A stretch of DNA of 64,000 bases. Source: Amphibacillus xylanus NBRC 15112. GTDB lineage: Bacteria > Bacillota > Bacilli > Bacillales > Amphibacillaceae. The position numbers and the translations under genes are program-made. The stretch covers positions 930,001 to 994,000 of the forward strand of contig NC_018704.1 of NCBI RefSeq assembly GCF_000307165.1. The letters run 5' to 3'. Positions 44,441 through 56,307 of the stretch are shown piece by piece. The notes under the pieces were generated by a model that saw only the letters and a list, made by a program, of their open reading frames with translations, searched no databases and was not told where the DNA came from. How positions within the stretch are numbered: the first letter of the stretch is position 1; every line of letters begins with the position of its first letter.

Positions 44441-47400
44441 ATGTCGTTTGTTCATTTACAAGTTAAAAGTGGCTATACTTTTATGCATAGTACAATAAAT
44501 TTGGATCAACTAGTTAAAAAAGCCAAGCAAGATAAGATGACGGCGATTGCGCTAACTGATCATAACGTCCTTCATGGTGCGATTGAATTTTATCAAGCGT
44601 GTAAAAGAGAGAACATTAAACCTATAATTGGAATGGAAACGAGTGTTGTGATAAACGATCGGGTTAATGAGCTCATTATTTTGGCTAAGAATAATCATGG
44701 TTATCAATCTTTACTCAAAATCTCCAGTCTAATTCAAACGAGTGATGTCAAACAAATATCATTTAATGATTTATCAACCATTTTAACTGATTGTCTGATT
44801 ATTTTACCGATCGGATCAACTAGTTTAAAAGGGTTAATTCAAAATGGTGACATCAACGCCATTCAAGGATTTCTAAATATGTGGCCAGTTAGACCTGTCG
44901 TTGGTGTGACTCGCTTTGAGCTCGATTTAATTCAAATATTACATAAAAGTGGTGTAGATTTAGTAGCGCTTGGTGATGTTCGTTATTTAGAACAAACCGA
45001 CCAACAAGCCTATCGCTACCTTAGAGCAATTGATCAAAAAGAAAAAATATTTGTTAAAGAAGATCAGCCTTATCGACATTTTTTCACTCAGAGTGAAGCA
45101 AGCTCATATTTTCAAGCATATCCTGATTTACTCAGTCAAACAGTAAGGATTGCCGAACAATGTGAAGTATCATTTGATCTTGGTCAAAATCATTTACCTA
45201 AATTTCCGGTACCAGAAGGCTATTCTTCAGCATCTTATTTAAAACAATTGTGTCTTAAGTCATTAAATGAAAAATATTCAAATCAAATGAGAGAAAAAGC
45301 ACAGCAACGGTTAGACTATGAACTATCTGTCATTGAGAAGATGGGATTTAGTGATTATTTCTTAATTGTATGGGATTTTGTTCGGTTTGCTAAAAGTAAA
45401 GGTATTTTAGTAGGGCCAGGTCGAGGTTCAGCTGCAGGATCATTAGTCGCTTATTTATTATCGATTACTGAGATCGATCCAATTGAATATAATCTATTAT
45501 TTGAACGATTTTTAAATCCGGAAAGAATCTCGATGCCGGATATTGATATTGATTTTTCAGATTACCGTCGTAATGAAGTGATTGAATATGTAAAACAAAA
45601 ATATGGACACCAGTCAGTGGCTCAAATCGGCACATTCGGCTCATTTAAAACACGTTCAATTATTCGGGAACTTGCAAAAGCATTTTCATTACCGAAAGTA
45701 GATCTAGATTTTATTCTAGGAGAAATACCTGCGCAAGGGGCAGGATCAATTACGCAAGCTGTTAAGGCTTCAAAAGCATTATTAGATTATATTCAAAATC
45801 ATGATCATTTAAAAGATTTTTTCAAAGTGGCAAGAATATTGGAAGGTCTACCTAGAAATATGTCTACACATGCTGCAGGGGTTATTATCCATGATCATCC
45901 ATTAGTCGATTTTGTTCCACTAATTTCAGATGGTTCTGGTAATCAACTGACGCAGTTTTCAATGAATGATGTAGAACGAATTGGTTTACTGAAGATGGAT
46001 TTTTTAGGATTACGTAATTTAACAACGATTGAGCGGATTCTAAAAATGGTTTCGCGATATGATGCTAAAGAGATAGATTTAGAGCAAATTCCATTAGATG
46101 ATCAGAAGACTTATGCTATTTTTCAAACTGGACAAACAAACGGTATTTTCCAATTTGAATCACAAGGGATGAAAAGAGTATTAACACGCCTAAAACCAAC
46201 ACAATTTGAAGATATTGTAGCTGTTAACGCACTGTATCGTCCAGGGCCAATGGACTTTATTGATACGTATATAAATCGTAAACATAAACGGGAAAAAGTT
46301 AACTTTCCTCACAATGATTTAATCCCGATTCTAGCAACAACGTATGGTGTACTGATTTATCAAGAACAAATTATTCAGATCGCACACCGTTTTGCTGGTT
46401 TTAGTTTAGGTAAGGCCGATTTATTACGCCGAGCCGTTTCAAAAAAGAATCATGATGACTTACAGGGTTTAAAATCTGACTTTATTAATGGAAGTGTATC
46501 ACGGGGCTATACAGCAGATCTTGCTGAAGAGTTATTTTCTTGGATTGTCAGATTTGCCAATTATGGATTTAACCGTAGTCACGCAGTTGCATACAGTAAG
46601 ATAGCGTATCAGTTAGCTTATTTAAAGGCCAATTATCCAGTCTATTTCATTACAGAATTACTAAATACGGTAATTGGTGACCAGTCAAAAACGATCGAGT
46701 ATTTTAAAGAAGCTAAGCAGAAAAAAATTAAGCTACTCCCGCCATCAATTAATAAAAGTCATTATTATTATCAACCTGATCACGGTCATATTCGAATGGG
46801 CTTATCATCGATTAAAGCAATCGGCTATCCAATCGTTAATGAGATTATTCAAGCGAGACAGCAAGGAAGGTTCAAGAGTTTATTTGACTTTTGTATGCGT
46901 GTCTCACTAAAAATTGTTAATCGTGGTGCAATTGAAACTTTAATTTTAGCAGGAGCTTTTGATGAATTTGGTATTGAGCGTGCTTCTTTATTAGCATCTG
47001 TTGATCAAGCGATTGAGCAAGGTGAGCTGTTTGGTGGACTTGAAGGAGAAGACTCATTATTTGGAGATGCATTAAACTTGGAAGACGATTATCAAAAAGT
47101 TGAACCATTTGAATTATTAGAAAAGCTCAGCTTTGAAAAGGAGTTACTCGGAGTTTATATCTCTGACCACCCACTTGAAGTGAATCGTCGTCATTTACGA
47201 GCGAATGGAATTATGGATTTCCACTATTTCTATCAACAAGAGCAGGTGAAAGACATTCGTTTTGCTACATTAATCCAAGATATTAATCAAATTCGCACGA
47301 AGCGCGGTGATTCAATGGCGTTCGTAAAGCTTACTGATGAGAATTTTGAAGTAGACGGTGTTATTTTCCCTAATTTATATCGGGAAGTAAAGGTGATGTT

Positions 47401-47749
47401 AAGTGAACAGATGTTTTGTCTTGTAACGGGTAAAAAGGACATCCGTAATGGCAAAGAACAACTAATTATTGATCAAATTACACCACTAGATTTAGCTGAG
47501 ATCAGTTCGATCGACTCTCATTCAGCTCGTCTATATTTACAAGTAGCTGATGCCGCTAAACTAAAATTAGCTATTCACACATTGGAACGACTAGCTCGAC
47601 GTCATCCAGGTCCGATTGAAATTATTGTTCATCAGAAAGATCAAAATCAAACATTTAAGTTATCGGAGCAATATTTTATCTCAAATCATTATGAGGTACT
47701 AAATGAATTGAAAAAACAATTCGGCACAGAGAATGTTGTGCTTAAATAG
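44441..47749 (+). CDS. dnaE: DNA polymerase III alpha subunit DnaE
   Basis: 1102 residues. The N-terminal PHP domain has HLQVKSGYTFMHST and AIALTDHNVLHGA. The catalytic core has GPGRGSAAGSLVAYLL (about 325), the two catalytic Asp residues in MPDIDIDFSDYRR (about 367-371), HAAGVIIHD and ALYRPGPMDFI. Helix-hairpin-helix and OB-fold domains end the protein (IRTKRGDSMAFVKLTDE). This is the DnaE-type polymerase, which extends RNA primers in Bacillota beside PolC. AAAAGGAGGTCG precedes the ATG. It is divergent from ytrHI. Confidence 0.95.
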   Translation: MSFVHLQVKSGYTFMHSTINLDQLVKKAKQDKMTAIALTDHNVLHGAIEFYQACKRENIKPIIGMETSVVINDRVNELIILAKNNHGYQSLLKISSLIQTSDVKQISFNDLSTILTDCLIILPIGSTSLKGLIQNGDINAIQGFLNMWPVRPVVGVTRFELDLIQILHKSGVDLVALGDVRYLEQTDQQAYRYLRAIDQKEKIFVKEDQPYRHFFTQSEASSYFQAYPDLLSQTVRIAEQCEVSFDLGQNHLPKFPVPEGYSSASYLKQLCLKSLNEKYSNQMREKAQQRLDYELSVIEKMGFSDYFLIVWDFVRFAKSKGILVGPGRGSAAGSLVAYLLSITEIDPIEYNLLFERFLNPERISMPDIDIDFSDYRRNEVIEYVKQKYGHQSVAQIGTFGSFKTRSIIRELAKAFSLPKVDLDFILGEIPAQGAGSITQAVKASKALLDYIQNHDHLKDFFKVARILEGLPRNMSTHAAGVIIHDHPLVDFVPLISDGSGNQLTQFSMNDVERIGLLKMDFLGLRNLTTIERILKMVSRYDAKEIDLEQIPLDDQKTYAIFQTGQTNGIFQFESQGMKRVLTRLKPTQFEDIVAVNALYRPGPMDFIDTYINRKHKREKVNFPHNDLIPILATTYGVLIYQEQIIQIAHRFAGFSLGKADLLRRAVSKKNHDDLQGLKSDFINGSVSRGYTADLAEELFSWIVRFANYGFNRSHAVAYSKIAYQLAYLKANYPVYFITELLNTVIGDQSKTIEYFKEAKQKKIKLLPPSINKSHYYYQPDHGHIRMGLSSIKAIGYPIVNEIIQARQQGRFKSLFDFCMRVSLKIVNRGAIETLILAGAFDEFGIERASLLASVDQAIEQGELFGGLEGEDSLFGDALNLEDDYQKVEPFELLEKLSFEKELLGVYISDHPLEVNRRHLRANGIMDFHYFYQQEQVKDIRFATLIQDINQIRTKRGDSMAFVKLTDENFEVDGVIFPNLYREVKVMLSEQMFCLVTGKKDIRNGKEQLIIDQITPLDLAEISSIDSHSARLYLQVADAAKLKLAIHTLERLARRHPGPIEIIVHQKDQNQTFKLSEQYFISNHYEVLNELKKQFGTENVVLK

Positions 47750-47772
47750 ATTTCATTCCCTTGATTTACGGA

Positions 47773-47822
47773 AGAAATGGAACTCAACACTTAGTTAATT
47801 AATGAGTTCCATTTCTATTTAT
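47773..47822 (+). terminator. Terminator after dnaE
   Basis: AGAAATGGAACTCA pairs with TGAGTTCCATTTCT over about 16 bases, followed by a T-rich tail. Confidence 0.88.
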
Positions 47823-47962
47823 TAAGCGGTGAATAAACTGTTTTTTCTAAAAATAAGCTCTTGTTATTTACACCAGGTACTAATTTGGTATAATAGAGAA
47901 GTTAATTCAATAAATCGTTAATATACAAAATGATATAGAAAATATGAAGGGTGCGGTTTAGA

Positions 47963-49147
47963 TTGACAAATTTAAGAGAAAAAGCATTAAAAATGCATCG
48001 AGATCATCAAGGAAAGTTAATGGTTGAATCAAAAGTAAAGGTAACAAACTCTGAGGATCTAAGTTTAGCATATTCTCCAGGAGTAGCAGAACCTTGTTTA
48101 GAAATTAATAAAGGTAAAGAGAATGCATATTTATATACAATGAAAAGTCATATGGTCGCTGTTGTATCAAATGGGACCGCAGTACTAGGATTGGGTAATA
48201 TTGGAGCTCAAGCTGCATTACCGGTTATGGAAGGTAAGGCTGTCTTGTTTAAAAATTTTGCTAATGTAGATGCGTTTCCAATTTGTCTTGATACCGCTGA
48301 TCCAGATAAATTAATTGAAACAGTTGAAATGCTTGCGCCAAACTTTGGCGGAATAAATCTTGAGGATATTGCAGCTCCGGATTGTTTTTATGTCGAAGAA
48401 GAATTGAAGAAACGATTAGATATCCCAGTTTTCCATGATGATCAACATGGAACAGCTATTGTTACTGTAGCTGGTTTAGTTAATGCACTCAAATTAGTAA
48501 ATAAACAGACAGATCAAATTAAAGTTGTAATTAATGGCGCAGGTGCTGCAGGTATTGCGATTGTTAAATTACTAAATAAATTTGGTGTAAATCAAATCGT
48601 TATTTGTGATTCGCAAGGTGCGATTTATCAAGGTAGAGAGTTTGGGATGAACCCCATTAAAGAAATGATTGCTAAAGAAACGAATCAGCAGATGGAAACA
48701 GGTGATTTAAGATCTGTCATGAAAGGTGCAGACGTTTTTATCGGTGTATCTTTAGCTAACTTAGTTGATCAAGAAATGGTTCGTTCAATGAATGATGATC
48801 CGATTATCTTTGCAATGGCAAACCCAAATCCTGAAATCATGCCAGAAGATGCCCTAGCAGCAGGAGCAAGAATTGTAGGTACGGGTCGATCTGATTATCC
48901 TAATCAAGTAAATAATGTACTTGCTTTTCCAGGAATCTTTAAGGGTGCGTTATCCGTTATGGCAAATGAAATCAATGATGAAATGAAGGTTGCAGCAGTT
49001 CATGCGATTGCTGGGATTATTGCTGAAGCTGACTTAACAGAGAACTATATCATTCCGGATCCATTCGATCAACGAGTGGCAGTAGCCGTTAGTCAAGCAG
49101 TTGCAAAAGCAGCCATAGAAACTGGAGTTGCTAAACAAATTAAGTAA
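47963..49147 (+). CDS. ytsJ: NADP-type malic enzyme YtsJ
   Basis: 394 residues. Motifs are LAYSPGVAEPCLEI, KSHMVAVVSNGTAVLGLGNIG, INLEDIAAPDCF, VFHDDQHGTAIVTVAGL and the dinucleotide fold VINGAGAAGIAIVKLL. It decarboxylates malate to pyruvate; YtsJ in B. subtilis uses NADP, which cannot be proved here. The start is TTG 47963 with GAAGGGTG 9 bases upstream; the GTG at 47951 overlaps that site. accD follows about 50 bases downstream, so malic enzyme may be cotranscribed with fatty acid genes and supply them with NADPH. Confidence 0.92.
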   Translation: MTNLREKALKMHRDHQGKLMVESKVKVTNSEDLSLAYSPGVAEPCLEINKGKENAYLYTMKSHMVAVVSNGTAVLGLGNIGAQAALPVMEGKAVLFKNFANVDAFPICLDTADPDKLIETVEMLAPNFGGINLEDIAAPDCFYVEEELKKRLDIPVFHDDQHGTAIVTVAGLVNALKLVNKQTDQIKVVINGAGAAGIAIVKLLNKFGVNQIVICDSQGAIYQGREFGMNPIKEMIAKETNQQMETGDLRSVMKGADVFIGVSLANLVDQEMVRSMNDDPIIFAMANPNPEIMPEDALAAGARIVGTGRSDYPNQVNNVLAFPGIFKGALSVMANEINDEMKVAAVHAIAGIIAEADLTENYIIPDPFDQRVAVAVSQAVAKAAIETGVAKQIK

Positions 49148-49198
49148 CTTTGAGTTATTTATCAAATCCAGAAAATCTTGATATGAGGGGGACTCAGG

Positions 49199-50065
49199 AT
49201 GCCTTTTAAACGTATTTTTAAGAAACAGCGAAAATATGCGACAATTCCAACAGAAAAAGCAAAACAAGATATACCAGAAGGTCTTGTGGAAAAGTGTTCG
49301 TATTGCTCTAAGATTTTTTATGAAAAAGAATGGAAAAATAATCTTCGCGTTTGTCCATCCTGTGGAACACATCATAAGATGACGGCTTGGGAGAGAATTG
49401 CAAGTATTGTTGATGATATTGACAGCTTTGATGAGTGGGACGCTGAATTAGTCACTGATAATCCACTTAATTTCCCAGAATATCAACAAAAACTAATTTC
49501 AGATCAAAAGAAAACAGGCTTAAATGATGCTGTTGTAACAGGAAAAGGCACAATTAATCAATTTGAAGCAGTCCTAATTGTAATGGATCCTTTTTTCCGC
49601 ATGGCTAGTATGGGAGCAGTAGTTGGTGAGAAAATTGCACGAGCGTTAGAACGAGCAAAAGATGAAAACTTACCTGTAATTATATTTACTGCCTCTGGTG
49701 GAGCTAGAATGCAAGAGGGGATGATTAGTTTAATGCAAATGGCAAAAACAGCATTTGCAATTGATCGCTTTGATCAAGCAGGTGGTTGTTTAATTGTGGT
49801 GATGACTAATCCAACAACAGGCGGCGTGACAGCAAGCTTTGCTTCAATTGGTGATTATCACTTTGCAGAGCCAAATGCTTTAATTGGTTTTGCCGGACGA
49901 AGAATTATCGAACAAACAATTCGCGAAAAGCTTCCTGATGATTTCCAAACAGCAGAATTTCAATTGAAACAAGGTCAAATTGATCGAATTGTTAAACGAC
50001 CAGAATTAAAGCAGTTCTTAACAACAGTACTTGACCTACACGCTGTAGGGGGTGAACGGACTTGA
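49199..50065 (+). CDS. accD: Acetyl-CoA carboxylase carboxyltransferase beta subunit
   Basis: 288 residues. The N-terminal zinc ribbon CSYC...CPSC lies at residues 32-54. The crotonase-like core contains [46 protein letters not shown] and [12 protein letters not shown]. It transfers the carboxyl group from biotin to acetyl-CoA together with AccA. AGGGGGACT precedes the ATG. It overlaps accA by 4 bases, so both subunits are coupled. Confidence 0.95.
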   Translation: MPFKRIFKKQRKYATIPTEKAKQDIPEGLVEKCSYCSKIFYEKEWKNNLRVCPSCGTHHKMTAWERIASIVDDIDSFDEWDAELVTDNPLNFPEYQQKLISDQKKTGLNDAVVTGKGTINQFEAVLIVMDPFFRMASMGAVVGEKIARALERAKDENLPVIIFTASGGARMQEGMISLMQMAKTAFAIDRFDQAGGCLIVVMTNPTTGGVTASFASIGDYHFAEPNALIGFAGRRIIEQTIREKLPDDFQTAEFQLKQGQIDRIVKRPELKQFLTTVLDLHAVGGERT

Positions 50066-51009
50066 AATATATTTTAGATTTCGAAAAACCAATCTATGAA
50101 TTAAAAGATAAAATAGCTGAATTAAAACAGATGGCTGAAGAAAGTGAACTTGATTTAACAGAAGATATCAGTCGTCTTGAGATGAGGCTAGTTAATTTAG
50201 AACAAAATGTTTATCAAAATTTATCACCATGGGATCGAGTCCAAATTGCTAGACATCCAGAACGCCCGACAGCGTTAGACTATATTCAAGAGCTTTTTAC
50301 TGATTTTATTGAGCTACATGGAGATCGTTTATTCCGTGATGATCCAGCAATAATTACAGGTATTGCGAAATATAAAGGATTACCAGTTACAGTAATCGGT
50401 CAACAAAGGGGAAAGAACACAAAAGAAAATATTTACCGTAATTTTGCAAGTGCGCATCCAGAAGGCTATCGTAAAGCATTAAGACAAATGAAATTAGCAG
50501 AGAAATTTAATCGCCCGATTATTTCATTTATTGATACAAAAGGAGCTCATCCAGGTAAAGGTGCAGAAGAGCGCGGCCAAGGTGAAGCGATTGCTAGAAA
50601 CTTAAAAGTTATGGCACAACTTGCTGTTCCAACACTGTCAATTGTGATTGGCGAAGGTGGAAGTGGTGGTGCATTGGGTGTTGGAGTTACGGATCATATT
50701 TATATGCTGGAAAATTCGATTTACTCAGTAATTTCACCAGAAGGTGCAGCGAGTATTTTGTGGAAGGATGCCACTAAAGCAAAGGAAGCAGCAAAATCGT
50801 TAAAGCTAAATGCTAAAGATTTAAAACAAATGAATATTATTGATGATATTATCCCAGAGCCAAAGGGCGGGGCTCATCGAGATTTTCAATTGCAAGTCGC
50901 ATACTTAGATCTTCATATTAATAAATCATTAAAATACTTACAGGGCCTACCTAAAGATCAGTTGATTGAAAAACGTTGGCAAAAGTATAAAAATATTGGC
51001 AGTTTTTAA
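50062..51009 (+). CDS. accA: Acetyl-CoA carboxylase carboxyltransferase alpha subunit
   Basis: 315 residues. Family motifs are [78 protein letters not shown] and [13 protein letters not shown]. It forms the A2B2 carboxyltransferase with AccD for malonyl-CoA synthesis. The start is TTG at 50062 with GGGGGTGA upstream, overlapping the accD stop. A terminator follows, separating it from pfkA. Confidence 0.95.
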   Translation: MKYILDFEKPIYELKDKIAELKQMAEESELDLTEDISRLEMRLVNLEQNVYQNLSPWDRVQIARHPERPTALDYIQELFTDFIELHGDRLFRDDPAIITGIAKYKGLPVTVIGQQRGKNTKENIYRNFASAHPEGYRKALRQMKLAEKFNRPIISFIDTKGAHPGKGAEERGQGEAIARNLKVMAQLAVPTLSIVIGEGGSGGALGVGVTDHIYMLENSIYSVISPEGAASILWKDATKAKEAAKSLKLNAKDLKQMNIIDDIIPEPKGGAHRDFQLQVAYLDLHINKSLKYLQGLPKDQLIEKRWQKYKNIGSF

Positions 51010-51075
51010 GTATATTTAATAAAATTATTGTAAATAATTTAACAAACTCAAAATGTTAGTAAAATTATTTCATTT

Positions 51076-51111
51076 TCACCCCTAAAAGTGTATATTTAGG
51101 GGTGAGATTTT
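51076..51111 (+). terminator. Terminator after accA
   Basis: TCACCCCTAAA pairs with TTTAGGGGTGA over about 8 bases, followed by ATTTTG. Confidence 0.85.
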
Positions 51112-51200
51112 GTCGACTTTCATGTATAATCTTTATGGGCGTGATATTAGGATATATCTACATGTTTATGTTAAGCTAATAGATGTAGATTTAAGATTGA

Positions 51201-52169
<969 letters not shown>

Positions 52170-52220
52170 ATTTATTATAGATATTTTAGTGTTTTACAAA
52201 TACCAAGGAGGAAATTAGTA

Positions 52221-53984
52221 ATGAGAAAAACAAAAATCGTATGTACGATAGGACCAGTTTCAGAATCATTAGAAAAAACAACAGAATTGATTGCAGCAGG
52301 TATGAACGTTGCACGTCTGAACTTTTCACATGGTGATTTCGAAGAGCATGGTAATAGAATTAAAAACATTCGCGAATCAGCGAAAAAATTAGGTAAAACA
52401 GTAGCTATCCTTTTAGATACTAAAGGTCCAGAAATCCGTACTGGTGTAATGGCTGAAGGTAAAGTGGAAATTGTTAAAGGTCAAACAATTAACATTTCTA
52501 TGGACGAAACTGTTAAAGGTACTAAAGAGCGCTTTGCAGTAACTTATCCAGATTTAATTAACGATGTTCACGTTGGATCAAAAATCCTTCTAGACGACGG
52601 TTTAGTTGAATTAGAAGTAACTGCAATTCTAAAAGAAGAAAATGAAATTGAAACAAAAGCATTAAACTCAGGTATCTTAAAAGATAAAAAAGGTGTAAAC
52701 GTACCTAATGTTAGTGTTAACTTACCTGGTATGACTGAAAAAGATGCTAAAGATATTCTATTCGGTATTGAGCAAGGTGTAGACTTTATCGCTGCATCAT
52801 TTATTCGCCGTGCTTCTGACGTATTAGCAATCCGTGAGCACCTAGATAAAAATGGTGGTAAAGACATTCAAATCATTTCAAAAATTGAAAACCAAGAGGG
52901 TGTTGACAACCTAGACGCTATTCTACAAGTATCAGATGGAATTATGGTTGCTCGTGGGGACTTAGGGGTTGAAATTCCACCTGAGGATGTTCCAGTTGTT
53001 CAAAAACTTATGATCCAAAAATGTAATCTAGCAGGTAAGCCAGTTATTACAGCTACACAAATGCTAGACTCAATGGAGCGTAACCCAAGACCTACTCGTG
53101 CTGAAGCTTCAGACGTTGCTAACGCGATTTTTGACGGTACAGATGCAATTATGTTATCTGGTGAAACAGCAGCGGGTGATTACCCAGTTCAAGCAGTACA
53201 AACAATGCACAATATTGCAATTAAAACAGAATCTGTATTAGATCATAAAGCAATTCTAGCTAAGCGTACGAAATCAACTGAGGTTTCAATGACTGATGCA
53301 ATTAGTCAATCAGTTAACCACACAGCTATGAATTTAGATGTTAATGCTATTTTAGCTCCAACTGTAAGTGGTCATACAGCACGTGTTATTTCAAAATACC
53401 GTCCTAAAGCACCAATCATTGCAGTAACATTTGACGAAAGAGTTAGCCGTGGTCTTTCATTAGTATGGGGTGTTCACTCAATCGTAGGTGACGTAGCATA
53501 CACGACAGATAAAGTATTAAACGTTGCTATCGATCGTGGTTTAGAAACTAACCTTCTAAAACGCGGAGATCGTGTAGTTATTACTGCAGGTGTACCAGTA
53601 GGTGAAAGTGGTACAACTAATATGATGAAAGTTCACATCATTGGCGATGTTTTAACAAAGGGCCAAGGAGTAGGTAAAGGTAGCTCATTCGGTCGTGTTG
53701 TAATTGCTAAGGATGCTAAAGAAGCAAATGAAAAAGTAAACTATGGTGACATTTTAGTAACTCAAGCAACTGATAAAGATATGATGCCTGCTTTAGAAAA
53801 AGCAAATGGTATTATTACAGTTGAAGGTGGTTTAACTTCACATGCTGCAGTTGTAGGTCTTGATTTATCAATTCCTGTAATTGTTGGTGTTGATAATGCA
53901 CTTTCAGTTCTAGAAGAAGGTAAAGAAATCACTGTTGACGCTAAACGTGGCGATATCTACAGTGGTAGAGCAAGTATCTTATAA
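52221..53984 (+). CDS. pyk: Pyruvate kinase with C-terminal PEP-utiliser domain
   Basis: 587 residues. The barrel shows [79 protein letters not shown] and [11 protein letters not shown]. After about residue 475 comes an extra domain resembling the His-containing domain of PEP-utilising enzymes ([23 protein letters not shown]), as found in Bacillus and Geobacillus pyruvate kinases. It makes pyruvate and ATP at the end of glycolysis. AAGGAGGAAA precedes the ATG. Confidence 0.97.
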   Translation: MRKTKIVCTIGPVSESLEKTTELIAAGMNVARLNFSHGDFEEHGNRIKNIRESAKKLGKTVAILLDTKGPEIRTGVMAEGKVEIVKGQTINISMDETVKGTKERFAVTYPDLINDVHVGSKILLDDGLVELEVTAILKEENEIETKALNSGILKDKKGVNVPNVSVNLPGMTEKDAKDILFGIEQGVDFIAASFIRRASDVLAIREHLDKNGGKDIQIISKIENQEGVDNLDAILQVSDGIMVARGDLGVEIPPEDVPVVQKLMIQKCNLAGKPVITATQMLDSMERNPRPTRAEASDVANAIFDGTDAIMLSGETAAGDYPVQAVQTMHNIAIKTESVLDHKAILAKRTKSTEVSMTDAISQSVNHTAMNLDVNAILAPTVSGHTARVISKYRPKAPIIAVTFDERVSRGLSLVWGVHSIVGDVAYTTDKVLNVAIDRGLETNLLKRGDRVVITAGVPVGESGTTNMMKVHIIGDVLTKGQGVGKGSSFGRVVIAKDAKEANEKVNYGDILVTQATDKDMMPALEKANGIITVEGGLTSHAAVVGLDLSIPVIVGVDNALSVLEEGKEITVDAKRGDIYSGRASIL

Positions 53985-54009
53985 TATTAATAACAAGTTA
54001 TAATAAAAT

Positions 54010-54038
54010 GAAAGAGGGGGGCTAACCCCCTTTTTTCA
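54010..54038 (+). terminator. Terminator after pyk
   Basis: GAAAGAGGGGG pairs with CCCCCTTTTTTC (a stem with a short AA-rich loop), followed by T residues. Confidence 0.88.
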
Positions 54039-54070
54039 TCTAAAAATATTTGTGTCATGGAGGTGCGGTT

Positions 54071-54466
54071 ATGTTTAGATGGTTGTTTTTACTTTTAATA
54101 ACAGTACCGCTAATTGAATTAGCCATTATCGTTTGGGCAAGCACATATATAAGTGGTTGGTCAATTATTGGTATGATTATCTTAACTGGTTTCATCGGCG
54201 CGACTCTAGCAAAGCAACAAGGAATTGAAGCACTTCGTCGTGCCCAAATTAGCATGCAAAATGGTGACCTACCTAGTGACCTATTTATTGACGGTATATG
54301 CATACTGATCGGTGGCATTGCTTTATTAATGCCAGGATTTTTGACTGATTTATTTGGCTTTGCTTTACTTATACCTCTGTCAAGACGCTTATTTAAGTCA
54401 TGGCTAAAAGCAATCTTCCAAAATATGATTAATAAAAATCATCGAATTATATATCGTCGTTTTTAA
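54071..54466 (+). CDS. fxsA: FxsA-family membrane protein
   Basis: 131 residues. Membrane segments at about 3-25 and 28-46 with PLIELAIIVWASTYISGW, then GATLAKQQGIEALRRAQ and DGICILIGGIALLMPGFLTDLFG, match FxsA. E. coli FxsA relieves phage T7 exclusion by F; the Bacillus role is unknown. The start is ATG 54071 with GGAGGTG at 54059-54065; an in-frame GTG at 54050 lies before that site. Its stop overlaps that of the convergent ytvI by 4 bases. Confidence 0.88.
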   Translation: MFRWLFLLLITVPLIELAIIVWASTYISGWSIIGMIILTGFIGATLAKQQGIEALRRAQISMQNGDLPSDLFIDGICILIGGIALLMPGFLTDLFGFALLIPLSRRLFKSWLKAIFQNMINKNHRIIYRRF

Positions 54467-55593
54467 ATGTTTAGTTGTCCATTTACTATATAACGGTAGA
54501 CGATCTGATCTAATTGACTACGTTTAATTGATTGAATCGTAATCAGTACGATCGGTGTATACAAAATACCCCAAAGACCAAAATACAAAATGCAAAGATA
54601 ACCAATGCTAATAATGAAGAAAGAATTCATTCCAATTTGTTCAGAGACTAATTTGGGTTCTAAAAATTGCCTTAAACAAACAATGATGATATATATTACG
54701 GCAAGCTCAATTGCGACAATAAATTGACTCGTTACTAAGCAATAAATAATCCATGGCCAAAGTAAAATACCAACTCCAATTATTGGAATAAAGTCAATTA
54801 AGCCAAAGGCAACTCCAACTCCAAATGCACGGTCAATATTAATAAAATAAAACCCAATGATAAGCACAATCGTTGTCGCTAAACAGACGAGTAATTGTGC
54901 TTTTATATATCCCCAGCCCATACTGAAAAAGTGTCGTGAAAACTCACTTATTTTCTTGACTGCTTTTTTAGGTAGCCATTTTGTTAAATAGTATTTATAT
55001 TTCTCCCAATCCTTACACAATAGGATGGTCAAGATTATGACGATGATTGTTGAGGACGTCAATTCGATTGTTTGAATAAACGCATTAGAGACAAAAGGGA
55101 TAAACTGATTAGCTAAGTTATGGCTAATCGTCATTACAAGACTATATAAGTAATCGATTAATTTAATTAATTGACTTGAGAGTTGATCATTTAATGGTGT
55201 TGGTAGAAAATCTATATTAGGCAAGGTATAGTTGGTGAAATTATAAATCCATTGTTTGAAGAACTCGATGATTGTTTCAAAGTAATCTGGAATTTGAATG
55301 ACAATCGCATTAAAAATATCAATTAGGTAAATTAAAATTAAGCTGAAACTAATTGAAATAGTAATCATAAAGCTAAGTAAGCAAATGATTATTGCCATCA
55401 TCCGATTGACGCGCATTTTAGCTACAATTAATTGAATTGGCTTCTGAAGTATTGCACTGATACCGATGACAAGAACAAAGATAAATAAATTTTGGATCAC
55501 ATAATAGACCGCTGCGACTAATGCTGTAGCTATTAATATAACGAAGAAAAGTCTTAATAACATTGGTTTATACTCTGAAATCAGTTTTATCAC
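54463..55593 (-). CDS. ytvI: AI-2E family membrane protein YtvI (sporulation)
   Basis: 376 residues with about seven to eight membrane helices of the AI-2E/PerM family. Conserved features are FGVGVAFGLIDFIPIIGVGILLWPW (key residues G-D-P-GVG), EPKLVSEQIGMNSF and GLWGILYTPI. YtvI is annotated as a sporulation membrane protein in Bacillus; family members export small ions or signals. The GTG start at 55593 is uncertain because no strong ribosome binding site precedes it; an ATG at 55560 is possible. CATATT and CATAGTAA 12 bases apart lie just upstream and loosely resemble a SigE promoter. Confidence 0.85.
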   Translation of the reverse strand: MIKLISEYKPMLLRLFFVILIATALVAAVYYVIQNLFIFVLVIGISAILQKPIQLIVAKMRVNRMMAIIICLLSFMITISISFSLILIYLIDIFNAIVIQIPDYFETIIEFFKQWIYNFTNYTLPNIDFLPTPLNDQLSSQLIKLIDYLYSLVMTISHNLANQFIPFVSNAFIQTIELTSSTIIVIILTILLCKDWEKYKYYLTKWLPKKAVKKISEFSRHFFSMGWGYIKAQLLVCLATTIVLIIGFYFINIDRAFGVGVAFGLIDFIPIIGVGILLWPWIIYCLVTSQFIVAIELAVIYIIIVCLRQFLEPKLVSEQIGMNSFFIISIGYLCILYFGLWGILYTPIVLITIQSIKRSQLDQIVYRYIVNGQLNI

Positions 55594-55728
55594 CTGCTTG
55601 TCTCTTACTATGCTTATAAATTAAAATATGATATTATATAACAGATCATGCTTGAATTTTGCTAATATTTAATTATCTGTGGTAAGATAGAATTTAACTA
55701 TTAAATCACCTAGACCGAGGGATCATAT

Positions 55729-56196
55729 ATGCTAAACTTATCGACATTATTTTTAATTTTAATATTTATTCTTGGCTATATTGGTAAAAACCAATCGATT
55801 ATGATTGCTGTATACATTTTGTTAGGAATACAGTTGTTAAACCTAAATGACAAAGTCTTCCCGTTTTTACAGCAAAAAGGCATGACAATCGGTATAACGG
55901 TTATTACGGTATCGGTACTGATCCCGATCGCAACAGGTGATATTGGCTTTAAAGAGTTAATTGATAGTGTAAAAGGCTATTATGGTTGGATTGCACTAGG
56001 ATCAGGTATGTTCGTTGCCATTGTAGCACGTGGTGGCCTTGATTTATTAACTAATGATCCTCACTTAACAACAGCACTTGTTATGGGTACAATTATTGCA
56101 GTTGTCTTCCTCCAAGGTGTTGCTGTTGGTCCATTAATTGGAGCTGGAATTGCATATATGATCATGCGAATTGTAGACTTCTTTATAGCAAATTAA
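55729..56196 (+). CDS. ytwI: DUF441 membrane protein YtwI
   Basis: 155 residues with four membrane helices (about 3-18, 22-38, 50-68, 110-150). The segments LIFILGYIGKNQSIMIAVYIL, GITVITVSVLIPIATGDI and GVAVGPLIGAGIAYMIM match DUF441 (YtwI). Function is unknown. GAGGGAT precedes the ATG. It lies upstream of citZ on the same strand with 111 bases between; whether it is in the citZ operon is not clear. Confidence 0.88.
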   Translation: MLNLSTLFLILIFILGYIGKNQSIMIAVYILLGIQLLNLNDKVFPFLQQKGMTIGITVITVSVLIPIATGDIGFKELIDSVKGYYGWIALGSGMFVAIVARGGLDLLTNDPHLTTALVMGTIIAVVFLQGVAVGPLIGAGIAYMIMRIVDFFIAN

Positions 56197-56307
56197 GAAA
56201 GATAGTTTGAGATTTAAATAGTTTGCTAGATTTTGTTGGCTCAAAATGAAATCAACTCAAATTACAGCTGATTACCTTTTAATTTTATTGTAAAAGGAGG
56301 AAATAGT